From Pontiella desulfatans (GTDB lineage Bacteria; Verrucomicrobiota; Kiritimatiellia; Kiritimatiellales; Pontiellaceae), in NCBI RefSeq assembly GCF_900890425.1, contig NZ_CAAHFG010000005.1, positions 186,001 to 250,000 on the forward strand: a stretch of DNA of 64,000 bases. Direction: 5' to 3'. Of the stretch, positions 18,270-25,980 are shown one piece after another. The notes beneath the pieces are model-generated. The model saw only the letters and a program-made list of their open reading frames with translations. It searched no databases and was not told the DNA's origin. The stretch's first letter is position 1. Every line of letters starts with the position of its first letter. A program made the translations under genes and the position numbers.

Positions 18270-18379
18270 GACAGGATTAACGCAGATTTACATGATCTTG
18301 GACGCTTACAGCAAAGAGCTGACAGCTGGTAGTAAATACGGGCGTTTTTGAAATCATGTAGATCATGTAGATCCGGTCA
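18270..18379. repeat. Inverted repeat of the GACAGGATTAACGCAG family
   Basis: The left arm (18270-18297) reads GACAGGATTAACGCAGATTT followed by ACATGATC. The right arm, GATCATGTAGATCCGGTC, ends at 18378. It is the same family as 122-202 and sits between two sulfatase genes. Confidence 0.65.
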
Positions 18380-18404
18380 AAAAAAGAAGTTTAAAAGGTG
18401 CAGT

Positions 18405-19862
18405 ATGAATGGATTGAAGAAGATGAGTTTTGCAGCGGTTGCGCTGCTGTGTTTAGCGGGGGCGGTTTCGGCCGCAAAGGAGAAGCCGAACTTTTTATTT
18501 GTGATGGTGGATGATATGGCGCCGGATGCCATTTTTCATAATCGCTTTGATTTTCTGGAAACGCCGAACTTTCAGCGTCTGGCCGACGAAGGTGCGGTGT
18601 TTGACAATATGATGGTCACCACGTCGCTTTGCTCGCCGAGCCGGGCATCGATTCTGACCGGCACCTATTCGCACATCCACGGTGTGCGCTATAACGAGAT
18701 CCAGGATCCGGAACCGCATCTGACGCAGTTTCCGCAGGCACTGCAGAAGGTGGGCTACAAAACTGCGCTGATCGGCAAGTGGCACATGGCGCATCACGCG
18801 AAGCCACGCCCCGGCTTTGACTATTGGCTCAGCTTTAAAGGGCAGGGCGTCTATTATAATCCCGAGCTGAATATTAACGGCGATGTGGTAAAGGAAGAGG
18901 GGTATATTACCGACATCCTCACCGACCGGGCGGTCGATTTTATTTCTGAAAACAAGAGCGATCCGTTCTGTGTGCTGCTGTGGCACAAGGCGTGTCATGC
19001 TCCCTTTGAGCCGGCCGAGCGGCATAAGAATGCCTTCCCGGAAGGACGTTTTGAGGAGCCGGAGAGCTGGTCGCTGGACTTTTCCGACCGTCCCCTTTGG
19101 CGCCGACGCGCGCAGACGTACGGCGAGCATTATAAAAAATGGGTGGCCAGCGAAGGGTTGCCGGTTCCCGACAAGCTCGGGCCGAAAAAATGGTCCGTAA
19201 AAAACGAAGGCAAGCTCAATATGCTGCGCTGCCTGCTGGCCGTCGATGAAGGTATCGGCCGGGTGATGGATTTGCTGGAGGAACAGGGGCGTCTTGATAA
19301 CACCGTGATCATTTTCATGGCCGACAACGGCTGGTTTTTTGGTGAACATCGAAAGGGCGACAAGCGCCTCGCCTATGAAGAGTCTATTCGCGTGCCCTTC
19401 GCGATGCGCTATCCTCCGAAGCTGAAAGCGGGCCGCCGGATCGACGGGCTGGTTGCCAATATTGATATCGGGCCGACCCTGCTGGAGCTGGCGGGGGCGA
19501 AAACGCCGAAAACCATGCAGGGCGAGTCTTTTGTTCCGGTGATGGACGGCAAGGCTGTCGGGCGCACCGATCCGTTCTTCTATGAATACTTCCAGGAAAA
19601 ATATGCGCCCGCGATTCCCACCATGCTGGCGATCCGGACGCCGGACTGGAAGTATGTCCACTATCCCTACGAGGACGAATCCATCGGTAATTTCGGCGAA
19701 CTCTACCATCTGGCGAAAGATCCGAAAGAACTTCAGAACCGAATTCATTCACCCGAAGCTGCGGTGCAACTGAAGAAAATGCAGCGGCTGCTGGAGCGTG
19801 CTAAAGAACAGTACGAATACACCCCGCCTCCGTATAAATATGAACCCCCGGTTGGGGAATAA
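18405..19862 (+). CDS. Secreted S1 sulfatase
   Basis: The start at 18405 has AAAAGGTGC upstream and gives a signal peptide (MNGLKKMSFAAVALLCLAGAVSAA). The 19 codons upstream in the same frame come from the flanking repeat. The 485-residue enzyme has 'VMVDDMAPD', C76-S-P-S-R, 'GKWHMAHH' and 'MADNGWFFGEH'. The C-terminal 'LYHLAKDPKELQN' segment is typical of glucosamine-6-sulfatase-like S1 enzymes. That similarity does not fix the substrate. It is the last of the eight sulfatases in this cluster before the IS110 element. Confidence 0.92.
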   Translation: MNGLKKMSFAAVALLCLAGAVSAAKEKPNFLFVMVDDMAPDAIFHNRFDFLETPNFQRLADEGAVFDNMMVTTSLCSPSRASILTGTYSHIHGVRYNEIQDPEPHLTQFPQALQKVGYKTALIGKWHMAHHAKPRPGFDYWLSFKGQGVYYNPELNINGDVVKEEGYITDILTDRAVDFISENKSDPFCVLLWHKACHAPFEPAERHKNAFPEGRFEEPESWSLDFSDRPLWRRRAQTYGEHYKKWVASEGLPVPDKLGPKKWSVKNEGKLNMLRCLLAVDEGIGRVMDLLEEQGRLDNTVIIFMADNGWFFGEHRKGDKRLAYEESIRVPFAMRYPPKLKAGRRIDGLVANIDIGPTLLELAGAKTPKTMQGESFVPVMDGKAVGRTDPFFYEYFQEKYAPAIPTMLAIRTPDWKYVHYPYEDESIGNFGELYHLAKDPKELQNRIHSPEAAVQLKKMQRLLERAKEQYEYTPPPYKYEPPVGE

Positions 19863-19930
19863 TAGTTGTTGGTTGTTAGTTGATGGGGTTGCGGCGCAGC
19901 CGCTCTGGAGCAACAGTGCTTAACAGCAAC

Positions 19931-20845
19931 CTAAATTTCAGCATTTTTCACGGCGGAGTTAGCAGCGATGAGCAACTTTCTCATGACCGCCGTAAGCGCG
20001 ACCATTTTTGGGCGGTGGTTTTCATTTACCAGACGCTGGTAGAACTCGCGAAGAACTGGGTTGTATGTCCTGGCATTCATGGCAGCCATGTACAGGCAGG
20101 AACGCAACCTTCGGCGCCCGCCACAGACATGCCGCCTGCCGGACTTGCCCCCGCTGTCCCGGTTGAAGGGGGCGAGTCCCGCCAGCGACGCGATTTCCCT
20201 GCGCGAAAGCGTGCCGATCTCAGGGAGGTGGGCGAGCAGGGTCACCGCATTGACGATGCCCAGGCCTTTGATGGACTGGATACACTTGGCCTTCTGCGTC
20301 ATGGTTGCGTCTTCGGCAAGGGTATCTTTGATTTTCGCTTCGATTTTCTCGAGCTGCTTTTCAAGCCACTTGAGATGCTGCTTGATCAGTCTGACCATCT
20401 CCGGCTCGTCGGCAGTTCCCAAGCGGTTCTTCTCGGCCGTATGCATGTCGCTCAGGTGCACCCTTCGATCAACGAGGGCGGTGAGCCTGCGCTGCGTCGC
20501 CGAAGGCTTCTCGGAGGGCTTGGGGTCGGTGTGCGACGCGAAGTCGCGGATCATCCGCGCGTCGATCGGATCGGTCTTGGCGATCTGCCCCATGCCCAGC
20601 GCGAAGTGCCGGACGCGCGACGGGTTCACGATGCTCGCGGTGCCGCTGGCGGCCATCACCATCCAGGCGGCCATGCGTTCGTAGCCGCCCGTGGACTCGA
20701 AGACATAGTGGGCGCTGCCCGCCCAGTTCATCAGCGCCGTGGCACCCTCGCAGGTGTTGTCGAAGCGACGCGCTGTTTTTCCGTTGAAGGCATCCAGATG
20801 CTTCTTGGAAACATCGACGCCACAGTATACTTTTTCCTTGTTCAT
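19931..20845 (-). CDS. IS110-family transposase (bridge recombinase)
   Basis: A 304-residue protein with the N-terminal DEDD/RuvC-like domain ('YCGVDVSKKHLDAF', 'FESTGGYERMAAWM', 'AKTDPIDARMIRDFA'). A central coiled segment follows. The C-terminal Transposase_20-type domain ('SIKGLGIVNAVTLLAHLP', 'ASLAGLAPFNRDSGGKSG') carries the conserved serine region. It appears full length. Members of this family are guided by a structured non-coding RNA from the element's own end. The upstream region here is consistent with that. Confidence 0.92.
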   Translation of the reverse strand: MNKEKVYCGVDVSKKHLDAFNGKTARRFDNTCEGATALMNWAGSAHYVFESTGGYERMAAWMVMAASGTASIVNPSRVRHFALGMGQIAKTDPIDARMIRDFASHTDPKPSEKPSATQRRLTALVDRRVHLSDMHTAEKNRLGTADEPEMVRLIKQHLKWLEKQLEKIEAKIKDTLAEDATMTQKAKCIQSIKGLGIVNAVTLLAHLPEIGTLSRREIASLAGLAPFNRDSGGKSGRRHVCGGRRRLRSCLYMAAMNARTYNPVLREFYQRLVNENHRPKMVALTAVMRKLLIAANSAVKNAEI

Positions 20846-21049
20846 ATTTGCTCCTACTTGCTAATGCGAGCTCGCTCGTACGGCTCATGCAACAGTTCGA
20901 GTTCAATATGGCAACCATCCGGCGGATCCGGGCTCCAGAACGTTCGCCAAAGGCGAACCAGTGCGGCACGATCTCACCGGACGGGAACCTCTCCCGGCTG
21001 GCCGGCCGGGGGAGGCACTCCTCTACGAGGATTGCACAACCCCTTTCAC
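20846..21049 (-). ncRNA. Candidate bridge RNA region of the IS110 element
   Basis: The region upstream of the transposase start holds no gene but two strong hairpins. One is a perfect 7-bp stem with a 3-nt loop (20942-20958, GTTCGCC AAA GGCGAAC). The other is an 11-bp stem with one wobble pair (20988-20998 with 21005-21015). In the IS110 group the bridge RNA is encoded in exactly this position, between the left end and the recombinase gene, and read in the same direction. The RNA and its target/donor loops were not folded here, so this is a positional and structural inference. Confidence 0.45.
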
Positions 21050-21104
21050 GGGAAAAAGGATTTCTCCGACGTTATAGAAATTCATTCTCAAAATCCTTTT
21101 TCCC
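21050..21104. repeat. 14-bp inverted repeat with a 27-nt loop near the IS110 outer end
   Basis: GGGAAAAAGGATTT (21050-21063) pairs perfectly with AAATCCTTTTTCCC (21091-21104). It may be a terminator of chromosomal origin, the target structure chosen by the IS110 element, or part of the element end. Confidence 0.5.
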
Positions 21105-21139
21105 TACCTGTTTTGAGTTGGTTGGAGAAACATACAAGT

Positions 21140-21158
21140 GCGGTGACGGCGTCACCGC
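21140..21158. promoter_or_regulatory. Perfect 19-bp operator-like palindrome upstream of the GH5-like gene
   Basis: GCGGTGACG and CGTCACCGC flank a single central G. The short, centred dyad 39 bp before the start codon looks like a repressor or activator site rather than a terminator. The regulator is unknown. Confidence 0.4.
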
Positions 21159-21196
21159 TTTGGTCGCAACGAATGAATGGAAAGCAACGAATTGTA

Positions 21197-22480
21197 ATGA
21201 ATATTGTAAAATGGATCGCAGGAGTTTTTGTAATGGCAGCTTCACTGACAGGAGCAGGGGAGACGGTTCAACCGCTGGAACGGGTTGCGGTGAAGCCGGG
21301 GATCAGCGGGGCGCAGTTTGTGCTGAAACGTTCCGGCAAGCCGTTTTATGTAAAGGGATTCAATTATATCCGTCTGGAGCCGGGGCATTCCACCTTTGAC
21401 GCGGCGACCGATTCTACAGAAGCCCACTATGAGCCGGAGCGTGCGGAGGAAATGTTCCAGACTTTGGAAAAGCATGGCTACAACACGGTTCGCGTTTTCC
21501 TGATCGGTCGCAGCAAAGCCAACCCCGGTGTCGGCGGAAACTATGACACCACGCAGGGGAACTATGAGCCGTACATGGATAATGTGCTCGATTTCCTGCG
21601 TCGGGCGACCCGTCACAATATTCGCGTGTTTCCCACCTTTGGTGACGGCGGCCTGCCGATGAATGCCTATTACTACGATCGATTTAAGGGCCGTAAGCTC
21701 AACAAGAATACTCTGTTTCTCACGAAGGAGGGGATCGAGGCACGCATCGAGTTCATCGCGTCCTTCCTGTCGTATGTGAAAAAGAACGATCCGAACCTCC
21801 TGCCGACCCTGTTGGGGCTGCAGTGCCAGAACGAAGCGTATATGAAGGCCGATGCCTGGCCGTTTTCTGAAACGAAGGGGCCGTTTAAGGCGGCCAATGG
21901 CAAACGATACGATCTTTCAGATACGAAGGAGCGCCATGCGCTGATGGATGAAGGATATCAATATTACCACAAGCGGATCATGAAGGCGGTGAAAGCCATC
22001 GACCCCGACATGCTGGTGGCCGAAGGCGTTTTTGTTCCGCGGGCGGTCGGTAAAGATTATGAAGAAGATGCCGGTCTTTGGCCCGGCCGCTTCAAGGATG
22101 AGCGTTATCCGCCCACACTGACGGCGCTGGGTGATGGTCCGCTCGATTTTCTCGATGTGCATTTTTATCGGGCCAATACCAAGGAGTCGGTGGACCGGGC
22201 CTTTGAAAACAACCTGGCTTCCACCGGATTGTTTGCCAAAGAGATGAAGGGGATCCGGATAAAGAAACCGGTCATCATCGGCGAGTTCGGTGCATTTGAT
22301 CATGTCGAAAAAACCTTCGAGGAAGCGGTCGATAACATGGTGACCGTTCGCGACCTGGCGCAGAAAGAAAGGGTCAACGGCATGCTTTTCTGGACCTACG
22401 ATTGTCTTGAGCAGAAGAGGCTCTGGCATGCGACCGACAACTGGGATCTGTTTTTCGAAAAGATGGGGACGTTTGAGTAG
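21197..22480 (+). CDS. Secreted GH5-like glycoside hydrolase (TIM barrel)
   Basis: The open frame extends leftwards through the IS110 element on the antisense side, but the real start is the ATG at 21197. It opens with a signal peptide (MNIVKWIAGVFVMAASLTGA). The 427-residue mature enzyme begins 'FYVKGFNYIRLEPGH', the typical first strand of GH5/GH-A-clan enzymes. The acid/base candidate is Glu213 in 'LQCQNEAY' and the nucleophile candidate Glu363 in 'IIGEFGAF', about 150 residues apart as expected. 'FLDVHFYRA' carries a conserved His-Tyr. It is an endo- or exo-acting beta-glycosidase, and the linkage cannot be told. The Shine-Dalgarno is weak (GGAAAG). Confidence 0.8.
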   Translation: MNIVKWIAGVFVMAASLTGAGETVQPLERVAVKPGISGAQFVLKRSGKPFYVKGFNYIRLEPGHSTFDAATDSTEAHYEPERAEEMFQTLEKHGYNTVRVFLIGRSKANPGVGGNYDTTQGNYEPYMDNVLDFLRRATRHNIRVFPTFGDGGLPMNAYYYDRFKGRKLNKNTLFLTKEGIEARIEFIASFLSYVKKNDPNLLPTLLGLQCQNEAYMKADAWPFSETKGPFKAANGKRYDLSDTKERHALMDEGYQYYHKRIMKAVKAIDPDMLVAEGVFVPRAVGKDYEEDAGLWPGRFKDERYPPTLTALGDGPLDFLDVHFYRANTKESVDRAFENNLASTGLFAKEMKGIRIKKPVIIGEFGAFDHVEKTFEEAVDNMVTVRDLAQKERVNGMLFWTYDCLEQKRLWHATDNWDLFFEKMGTFE

Positions 22481-22844
22481 CGTCCGCACTGAATCAACAA
22501 AACTGGATGAACCACGAAATACACCAAAATAGAACAGGACGGAGATTGTTTCTTGCCGGCACAATCACCTGCCTATATGGGCTTGTTGAACAGTAAAAAA
22601 TGGAGGGTCGGCGGCCCGACGACTTACGCACGCAAGGCCTCTCGTTACGGGCTTTTCACCGGTGTAGGCACGGGGCCCGTGCCCCTCCACACTCGAATAG
22701 AAGCTTTTTCAGCAGTCAGGGCCTGTCTGTCTGCGGCTGATATCAGGATGGAGTATTTACCACAGAGTACACTGAGACACAGAGTAGGGGCCCTTGTGCA
22801 CTCTGTGGTGAAAAAATATAACTATGTATGAAAGGTGCCGTATT
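22481..22844. repeat. Gene-free gap filled with repeat-like sequence
   Basis: There is no credible gene. The gap contains a perfect GC-rich palindrome CACGGGGCCCGTG within 22660-22690. It also holds a CCACAGAG...CTCTGTGG inverted pair (about 22761-22809), both resembling dispersed repeat families. A 92-codon open frame across it is made of this repeat sequence and has no family features. Confidence 0.6.
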
Positions 22845-24407
22845 ATGATGAGAAGAATTTGGTTTGTTGTTTTTTGTGCACTGGCGGTTTCGGTCTCTGC
22901 CGCCATTAAAACCGGTCCGCTCTTTACTGACAATATGGTGCTGCAGCGTGGGAAACCGGTTGTCATCTGGGGCACCGCCGAGCCCGGGGAAAAAGTAATG
23001 GTTGAATTTGCCCCTTCGGCAGGCTCAGGACAGGCGGGGCAGAAAAAGTCGGCCGTCACGGATTCTTCCAGGCATTGGGAAATCACCCTAGCCCCCATGC
23101 CAGCCTCTTCCAGCCCTTGGAACATGTTGATCCAGTCATCCAATAATCCAACCATCCAATACTCCAATCTCCTCGTCGGTGAGGTCTGGTTCGCGGGCGG
23201 ACAGTCGAATATGCGCTGGGCGCTGTGGAATACAGACGGTGCGGCGGATCTGTTTCAGTCGGGTGGAGCGGACATAGAAGGCCTGCGCCTCTTTGCTATG
23301 CCGGAAGTTATGAATGAGCTGGATGCCGATCTTCCGATCAAAGGATGGCAGAAATCCACGAAGGAAAACGCGACCGACTTTTCTGCAGTAACGTGGTACT
23401 TCGGGCGCGCGCTCAAGGAAAAGTTTAAGGATGTGCCGGTCGGGCTGATCATGTCGGCCCGCGGCGGTACGCCGGCCGAGGCGTGGATGGATCCAGCGTT
23501 CTCCACCGACTGCAAGCCGTTTTCCGAGTATGCCGACTGGTGCGATCAGGAATACCGTGCGAAATTTGACAGCTTTGATTCATACAAGGCGGCCTACATT
23601 CAGTACAAAGCGGATTGGAAGGCGTTTGTGCATAAAAAGAGCACGAAGAAGCCGGTCGAACCGATGGGCCCTTATCACGCGCACCGGGCAGGTGGGCTGT
23701 ATGGGACCATGATCGCACCGCTCCTACCGTACTCCGTGCGCGGGGTGCTTTGGTATCAGGGCGAAAGCAATATGTGGCGGGCCTACGACTACCGCGATGT
23801 GCTCGAAACGCTGGTTGCTAACTGGCGGCGCGATTTTAAGGATCCGGTGCTGCCGTTTCTGGTCGTGCAGTTGCCGGGCTTCGGCTGCGGCGGTGCGGAG
23901 CATCTCGTCTGGGCGGTCGTGCGTGATTCTCAAGCCGCTGTTGCCAAAGCCGATCCGAACGTCGGCGTAATCCCGATTCCTGTGCTGGGCGATCAAAAGG
24001 ATATCCATCCGCGCAACAAACGCCCGGTCGGTGAGCGGCTGGCGCTCTACGCCCGCGGGGCGGTCTATGGAGAAAAGATACCGTTTGCCGGGCCCTCCCT
24101 TGAGTCGGTCCACTTCAGTGGCGGTAAAGCGGTTGTTTCACTGAAAAACGCCGAAGGGCTGGAACAGAAGGGCGACGTGATTCACGGGTTCACCCTTGCC
24201 GGTACGGATGAGCAGTTTGTGCCTGCTGTGGCGGAGCTGAAAAAGGGAAAACTGGTGATCCACAGCCCGGAGGTAAACGAGCCGGTTGCCGTGCGCTACC
24301 TCTGGTCCAACTGGATCGACCCGGCAGATGTTAACCTCTTCAACAAGGCCGGCCTGCCGCTCGCTCCGTTCCGGACGGATGGTTTTAAGGTGGTCACTCA
24401 GAAATAA
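22845..24407 (+). CDS. Secreted sialate-O-acetylesterase-like SGNH esterase
   Basis: Start at 22845 with AAAGGTG upstream. The 520-residue product has a signal peptide ending in VSVSAA. Catalytic features are Ser121 in 'GGQSNMRW', the 'WYQGESNM' block and the Asp386-x-His388 pair in 'KDIHPRNKRP'. This is the SASA-domain pattern of sialate and acetyl-sugar esterases. The region between the N-terminal beta domain and Ser121 holds repeat-encoded inserts: 'PSAGSGQAG', 'SRHWE' and 'SSPWNMLIQSSNNPTIQYSN'. The usual protein is shorter there. The probable role is removal of O-acetyl groups from the polysaccharide attacked by the neighbouring sulfatases and glycosidases. Confidence 0.87.
   Translation: MMRRIWFVVFCALAVSVSAAIKTGPLFTDNMVLQRGKPVVIWGTAEPGEKVMVEFAPSAGSGQAGQKKSAVTDSSRHWEITLAPMPASSSPWNMLIQSSNNPTIQYSNLLVGEVWFAGGQSNMRWALWNTDGAADLFQSGGADIEGLRLFAMPEVMNELDADLPIKGWQKSTKENATDFSAVTWYFGRALKEKFKDVPVGLIMSARGGTPAEAWMDPAFSTDCKPFSEYADWCDQEYRAKFDSFDSYKAAYIQYKADWKAFVHKKSTKKPVEPMGPYHAHRAGGLYGTMIAPLLPYSVRGVLWYQGESNMWRAYDYRDVLETLVANWRRDFKDPVLPFLVVQLPGFGCGGAEHLVWAVVRDSQAAVAKADPNVGVIPIPVLGDQKDIHPRNKRPVGERLALYARGAVYGEKIPFAGPSLESVHFSGGKAVVSLKNAEGLEQKGDVIHGFTLAGTDEQFVPAVAELKKGKLVIHSPEVNEPVAVRYLWSNWIDPADVNLFNKAGLPLAPFRTDGFKVVTQK
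23008..23170 (+). repeat. Repeat-derived inserts within the esterase gene
   Basis: A CCCTTCGGCAGGCTCAGGAC element (peptide PSAGSGQAG) comes first. Two degenerate TTCCAA palindromes (23066-23081 and 23108-23122) follow, then an ATCCAATAATCCAACCATCC run. All are in frame and lie before the catalytic serine. Confidence 0.6.
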
Positions 24408-24442
24408 ACGGACAGATTGGTGTTTTTTGACATGATTTGTTT

Positions 24443-24535
24443 GGTAGGGATGGTTCGATGAACGGTCCGCCCGGAGAAGGGTGGTGCATCGGCCGGGCGG
24501 GGGAACGGCGGCGGGTTCATCGAACCAGCCCTGCC
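24443..24535. repeat. Large imperfect hairpin of the GGTAGGG...CCCTGCC repeat family
   Basis: The outer arms GGTAGGGATGGTTCGATGAAC and GTTCATCGAACCAGCCCTGCC pair almost fully. A GC-rich inner stem (GTCCGCCCGG with CCGGGCGG) sits between them. Related elements lie inside coding sequences at 29544-29609, in the hsdS linker and at 53523-53577. Confidence 0.75.
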
Positions 24536-24614
24536 TCGACTTCTGCTTTCCTGTGGGGCATGGCAAGCTCTCCTCAGCTCTCCCTGCCTGATGTCCGGCG
24601 GAAAAGAAAATAAA

Positions 24615-24662
24615 TTGGAAAATGAAATTGAACTGTAATATATAATATGACAGATTGTATTT
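24615..24662 (+). promoter_or_regulatory. Shared ~48-bp upstream element (second copy)
   Basis: Gapless counterpart of 9148-9195. It contains TATAAT (24641-24646), which could serve as a -10 box for the lipoprotein gene at 24712, and ends in TGACAGATTGTATTT. Confidence 0.4.
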
Positions 24663-24711
24663 CATATAGGGCGGGTTATCGCTCGAACAGGCATTTATAA
24701 CCAGGGATCCA

Positions 24712-25905
24712 ATGAATATTAAGCTCATAAATTTAGTAGTGATAAGTGGCGTACTGGCTGCTTGTGCGCCGATGGAACCGACTGAATCGGTTAAGCCGAA
24801 GGTGACGGAGGCCGCGGAGCCGGTGCGTGATGCCGGGCTGGGGGTCTGGTATGGGCCGGCGTCGCTCAATACGGTGACGCGCGGGATCCGTGATGATTTC
24901 CTGGAGCAGTTTACGGATACCGCCAACTGGCCGACGGTGTATGGTGAAACAGCGGTGTTTAAACAGTTTATTGAATCGCTCGGTGGTGAGAAGTACAGCG
25001 ATGAGGAGCTGAAACAGCTGGCGACCTTTACCCGCGAAGCCGGGCTGAAGTGTGCCTTTGAGATCGGCGCGTTGCGCTGGGATCCTAAATTATACGGTGA
25101 AGGCAGCGGCGTAGCGTATGCTGCGCAGGAAATTAAGGTGCTGCAACGCTGGGTGAAAGCCGGCGGAACGGTTGATTATCTAAGCACGGACCATGCCGTA
25201 ATGTGGAATGTGGGGCTCTGCCTGCAGGGCGCGAAGCCGATGGCTTCATATGTTAAAGATCCTGACTGGCGCGTGGTCATGGATGAGGTGGTTGATTCGC
25301 TCGCCATGATCCATGAGGAATTTCCCGCGGCTAAAATCGGCATGATTGAATCGCTTGGTTATTTTTCAGTGGGCGATACCTATACGACGACCGACCCCGG
25401 TTGCATCTATCCGATCGACATGGAGGAATTTCTCGCCACTGCGCAACAGAAACTGGGCGAGCGCGGGGTGGAGCTGGATCACCTGCACATTGATTTCAGT
25501 TATCAGGATTGCCGTTACGATGGGCGCAATGAAAAGCGGCTGGACTTCGGGCGCATCATGGCCGCAGAGGCGATTGTGAAATCGCTGGGCCTCGACAGCG
25601 GGATCATCATTAATGCCTTCGACGACTTTTCCTATGTCGGCTCCAACACGGTGCAGGAAAAGGAAAAGGCACAGAATGCGGCCGAGCGCAGTGCCTCCGC
25701 CGTGGATAACACCCTGGAATATTTTGATGGATATGTCGCCGCAGGCGGCAACCCCGATACCTGGATCTTCCAGCGCTGGCAACCCTATCCTGATGTGACC
25801 GGTCCCGAGACCGTCCGTGATACGGATATGGGCGTGGCGCGTTTGCTGGTGAACAAATTGAAAGCACGGTCAAAGGTCGGAACGTCCAAGGTCGAAGGTC
25901 CGTAG
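24712..25905 (+). CDS. Lipoprotein, probable TIM-barrel carbohydrate-active protein of unknown function
   Basis: 397 residues with a lipobox at residues 15-18 (LAAC), so the mature protein is expected to be membrane-anchored through Cys18. Recurrent 'L.IDFSYQDCRYD', 'EYFDGYVAAGG' and 'DTWIFQRWQPYP' segments suggest alternating strands and helices of a barrel fold. I see no signature of a known glycosidase family. The last residues ('RSKVGTSKVEGP') and the 60 bp after the stop are low-complexity 'AAGGTCGAA / ACTTTCGACT' sequence, another repeat type that may have extended the C-terminus. Its position between the esterase and the phosphorylase argues for a role in the same pathway. Confidence 0.75.
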   Translation: MNIKLINLVVISGVLAACAPMEPTESVKPKVTEAAEPVRDAGLGVWYGPASLNTVTRGIRDDFLEQFTDTANWPTVYGETAVFKQFIESLGGEKYSDEELKQLATFTREAGLKCAFEIGALRWDPKLYGEGSGVAYAAQEIKVLQRWVKAGGTVDYLSTDHAVMWNVGLCLQGAKPMASYVKDPDWRVVMDEVVDSLAMIHEEFPAAKIGMIESLGYFSVGDTYTTTDPGCIYPIDMEEFLATAQQKLGERGVELDHLHIDFSYQDCRYDGRNEKRLDFGRIMAAEAIVKSLGLDSGIIINAFDDFSYVGSNTVQEKEKAQNAAERSASAVDNTLEYFDGYVAAGGNPDTWIFQRWQPYPDVTGPETVRDTDMGVARLLVNKLKARSKVGTSKVEGP

Positions 25906-25980
25906 TATTGGACGACTTTAGACGTTTAAACTTTCGACTTTCGACTCGAAAACGAAGTTTGAGAAAAAAGGAATAGAATC

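Larger units (their letters stand above)
19915..21110 (-). mobile_element. IS110-family insertion element (borders approximate)
   Basis: A DEDD-type transposase gene on the minus strand is followed by almost no sequence on its 3' side. On its 5' side (20846 to about 21110) is a non-coding region of roughly 200-270 bp full of hairpins. IS110 elements lack inverted repeats and target duplications, so the exact ends cannot be read here. Comparison with an empty site or another copy would define them. It separates the sulfatase run from a glycosidase gene. Confidence 0.75.

Noticed and set aside
19880-21196. Upstream extension of the GH5-like gene by 439 codons
   Set aside because: This part is antisense to the IS110 transposase plus its non-coding flank. 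A signal peptide begins at 21197.
22553-22831. 92-codon open frame as a small gene
   Set aside because: Composed of palindromic and CACAGAG-type repeats, with no ribosome-binding site or family similarity.
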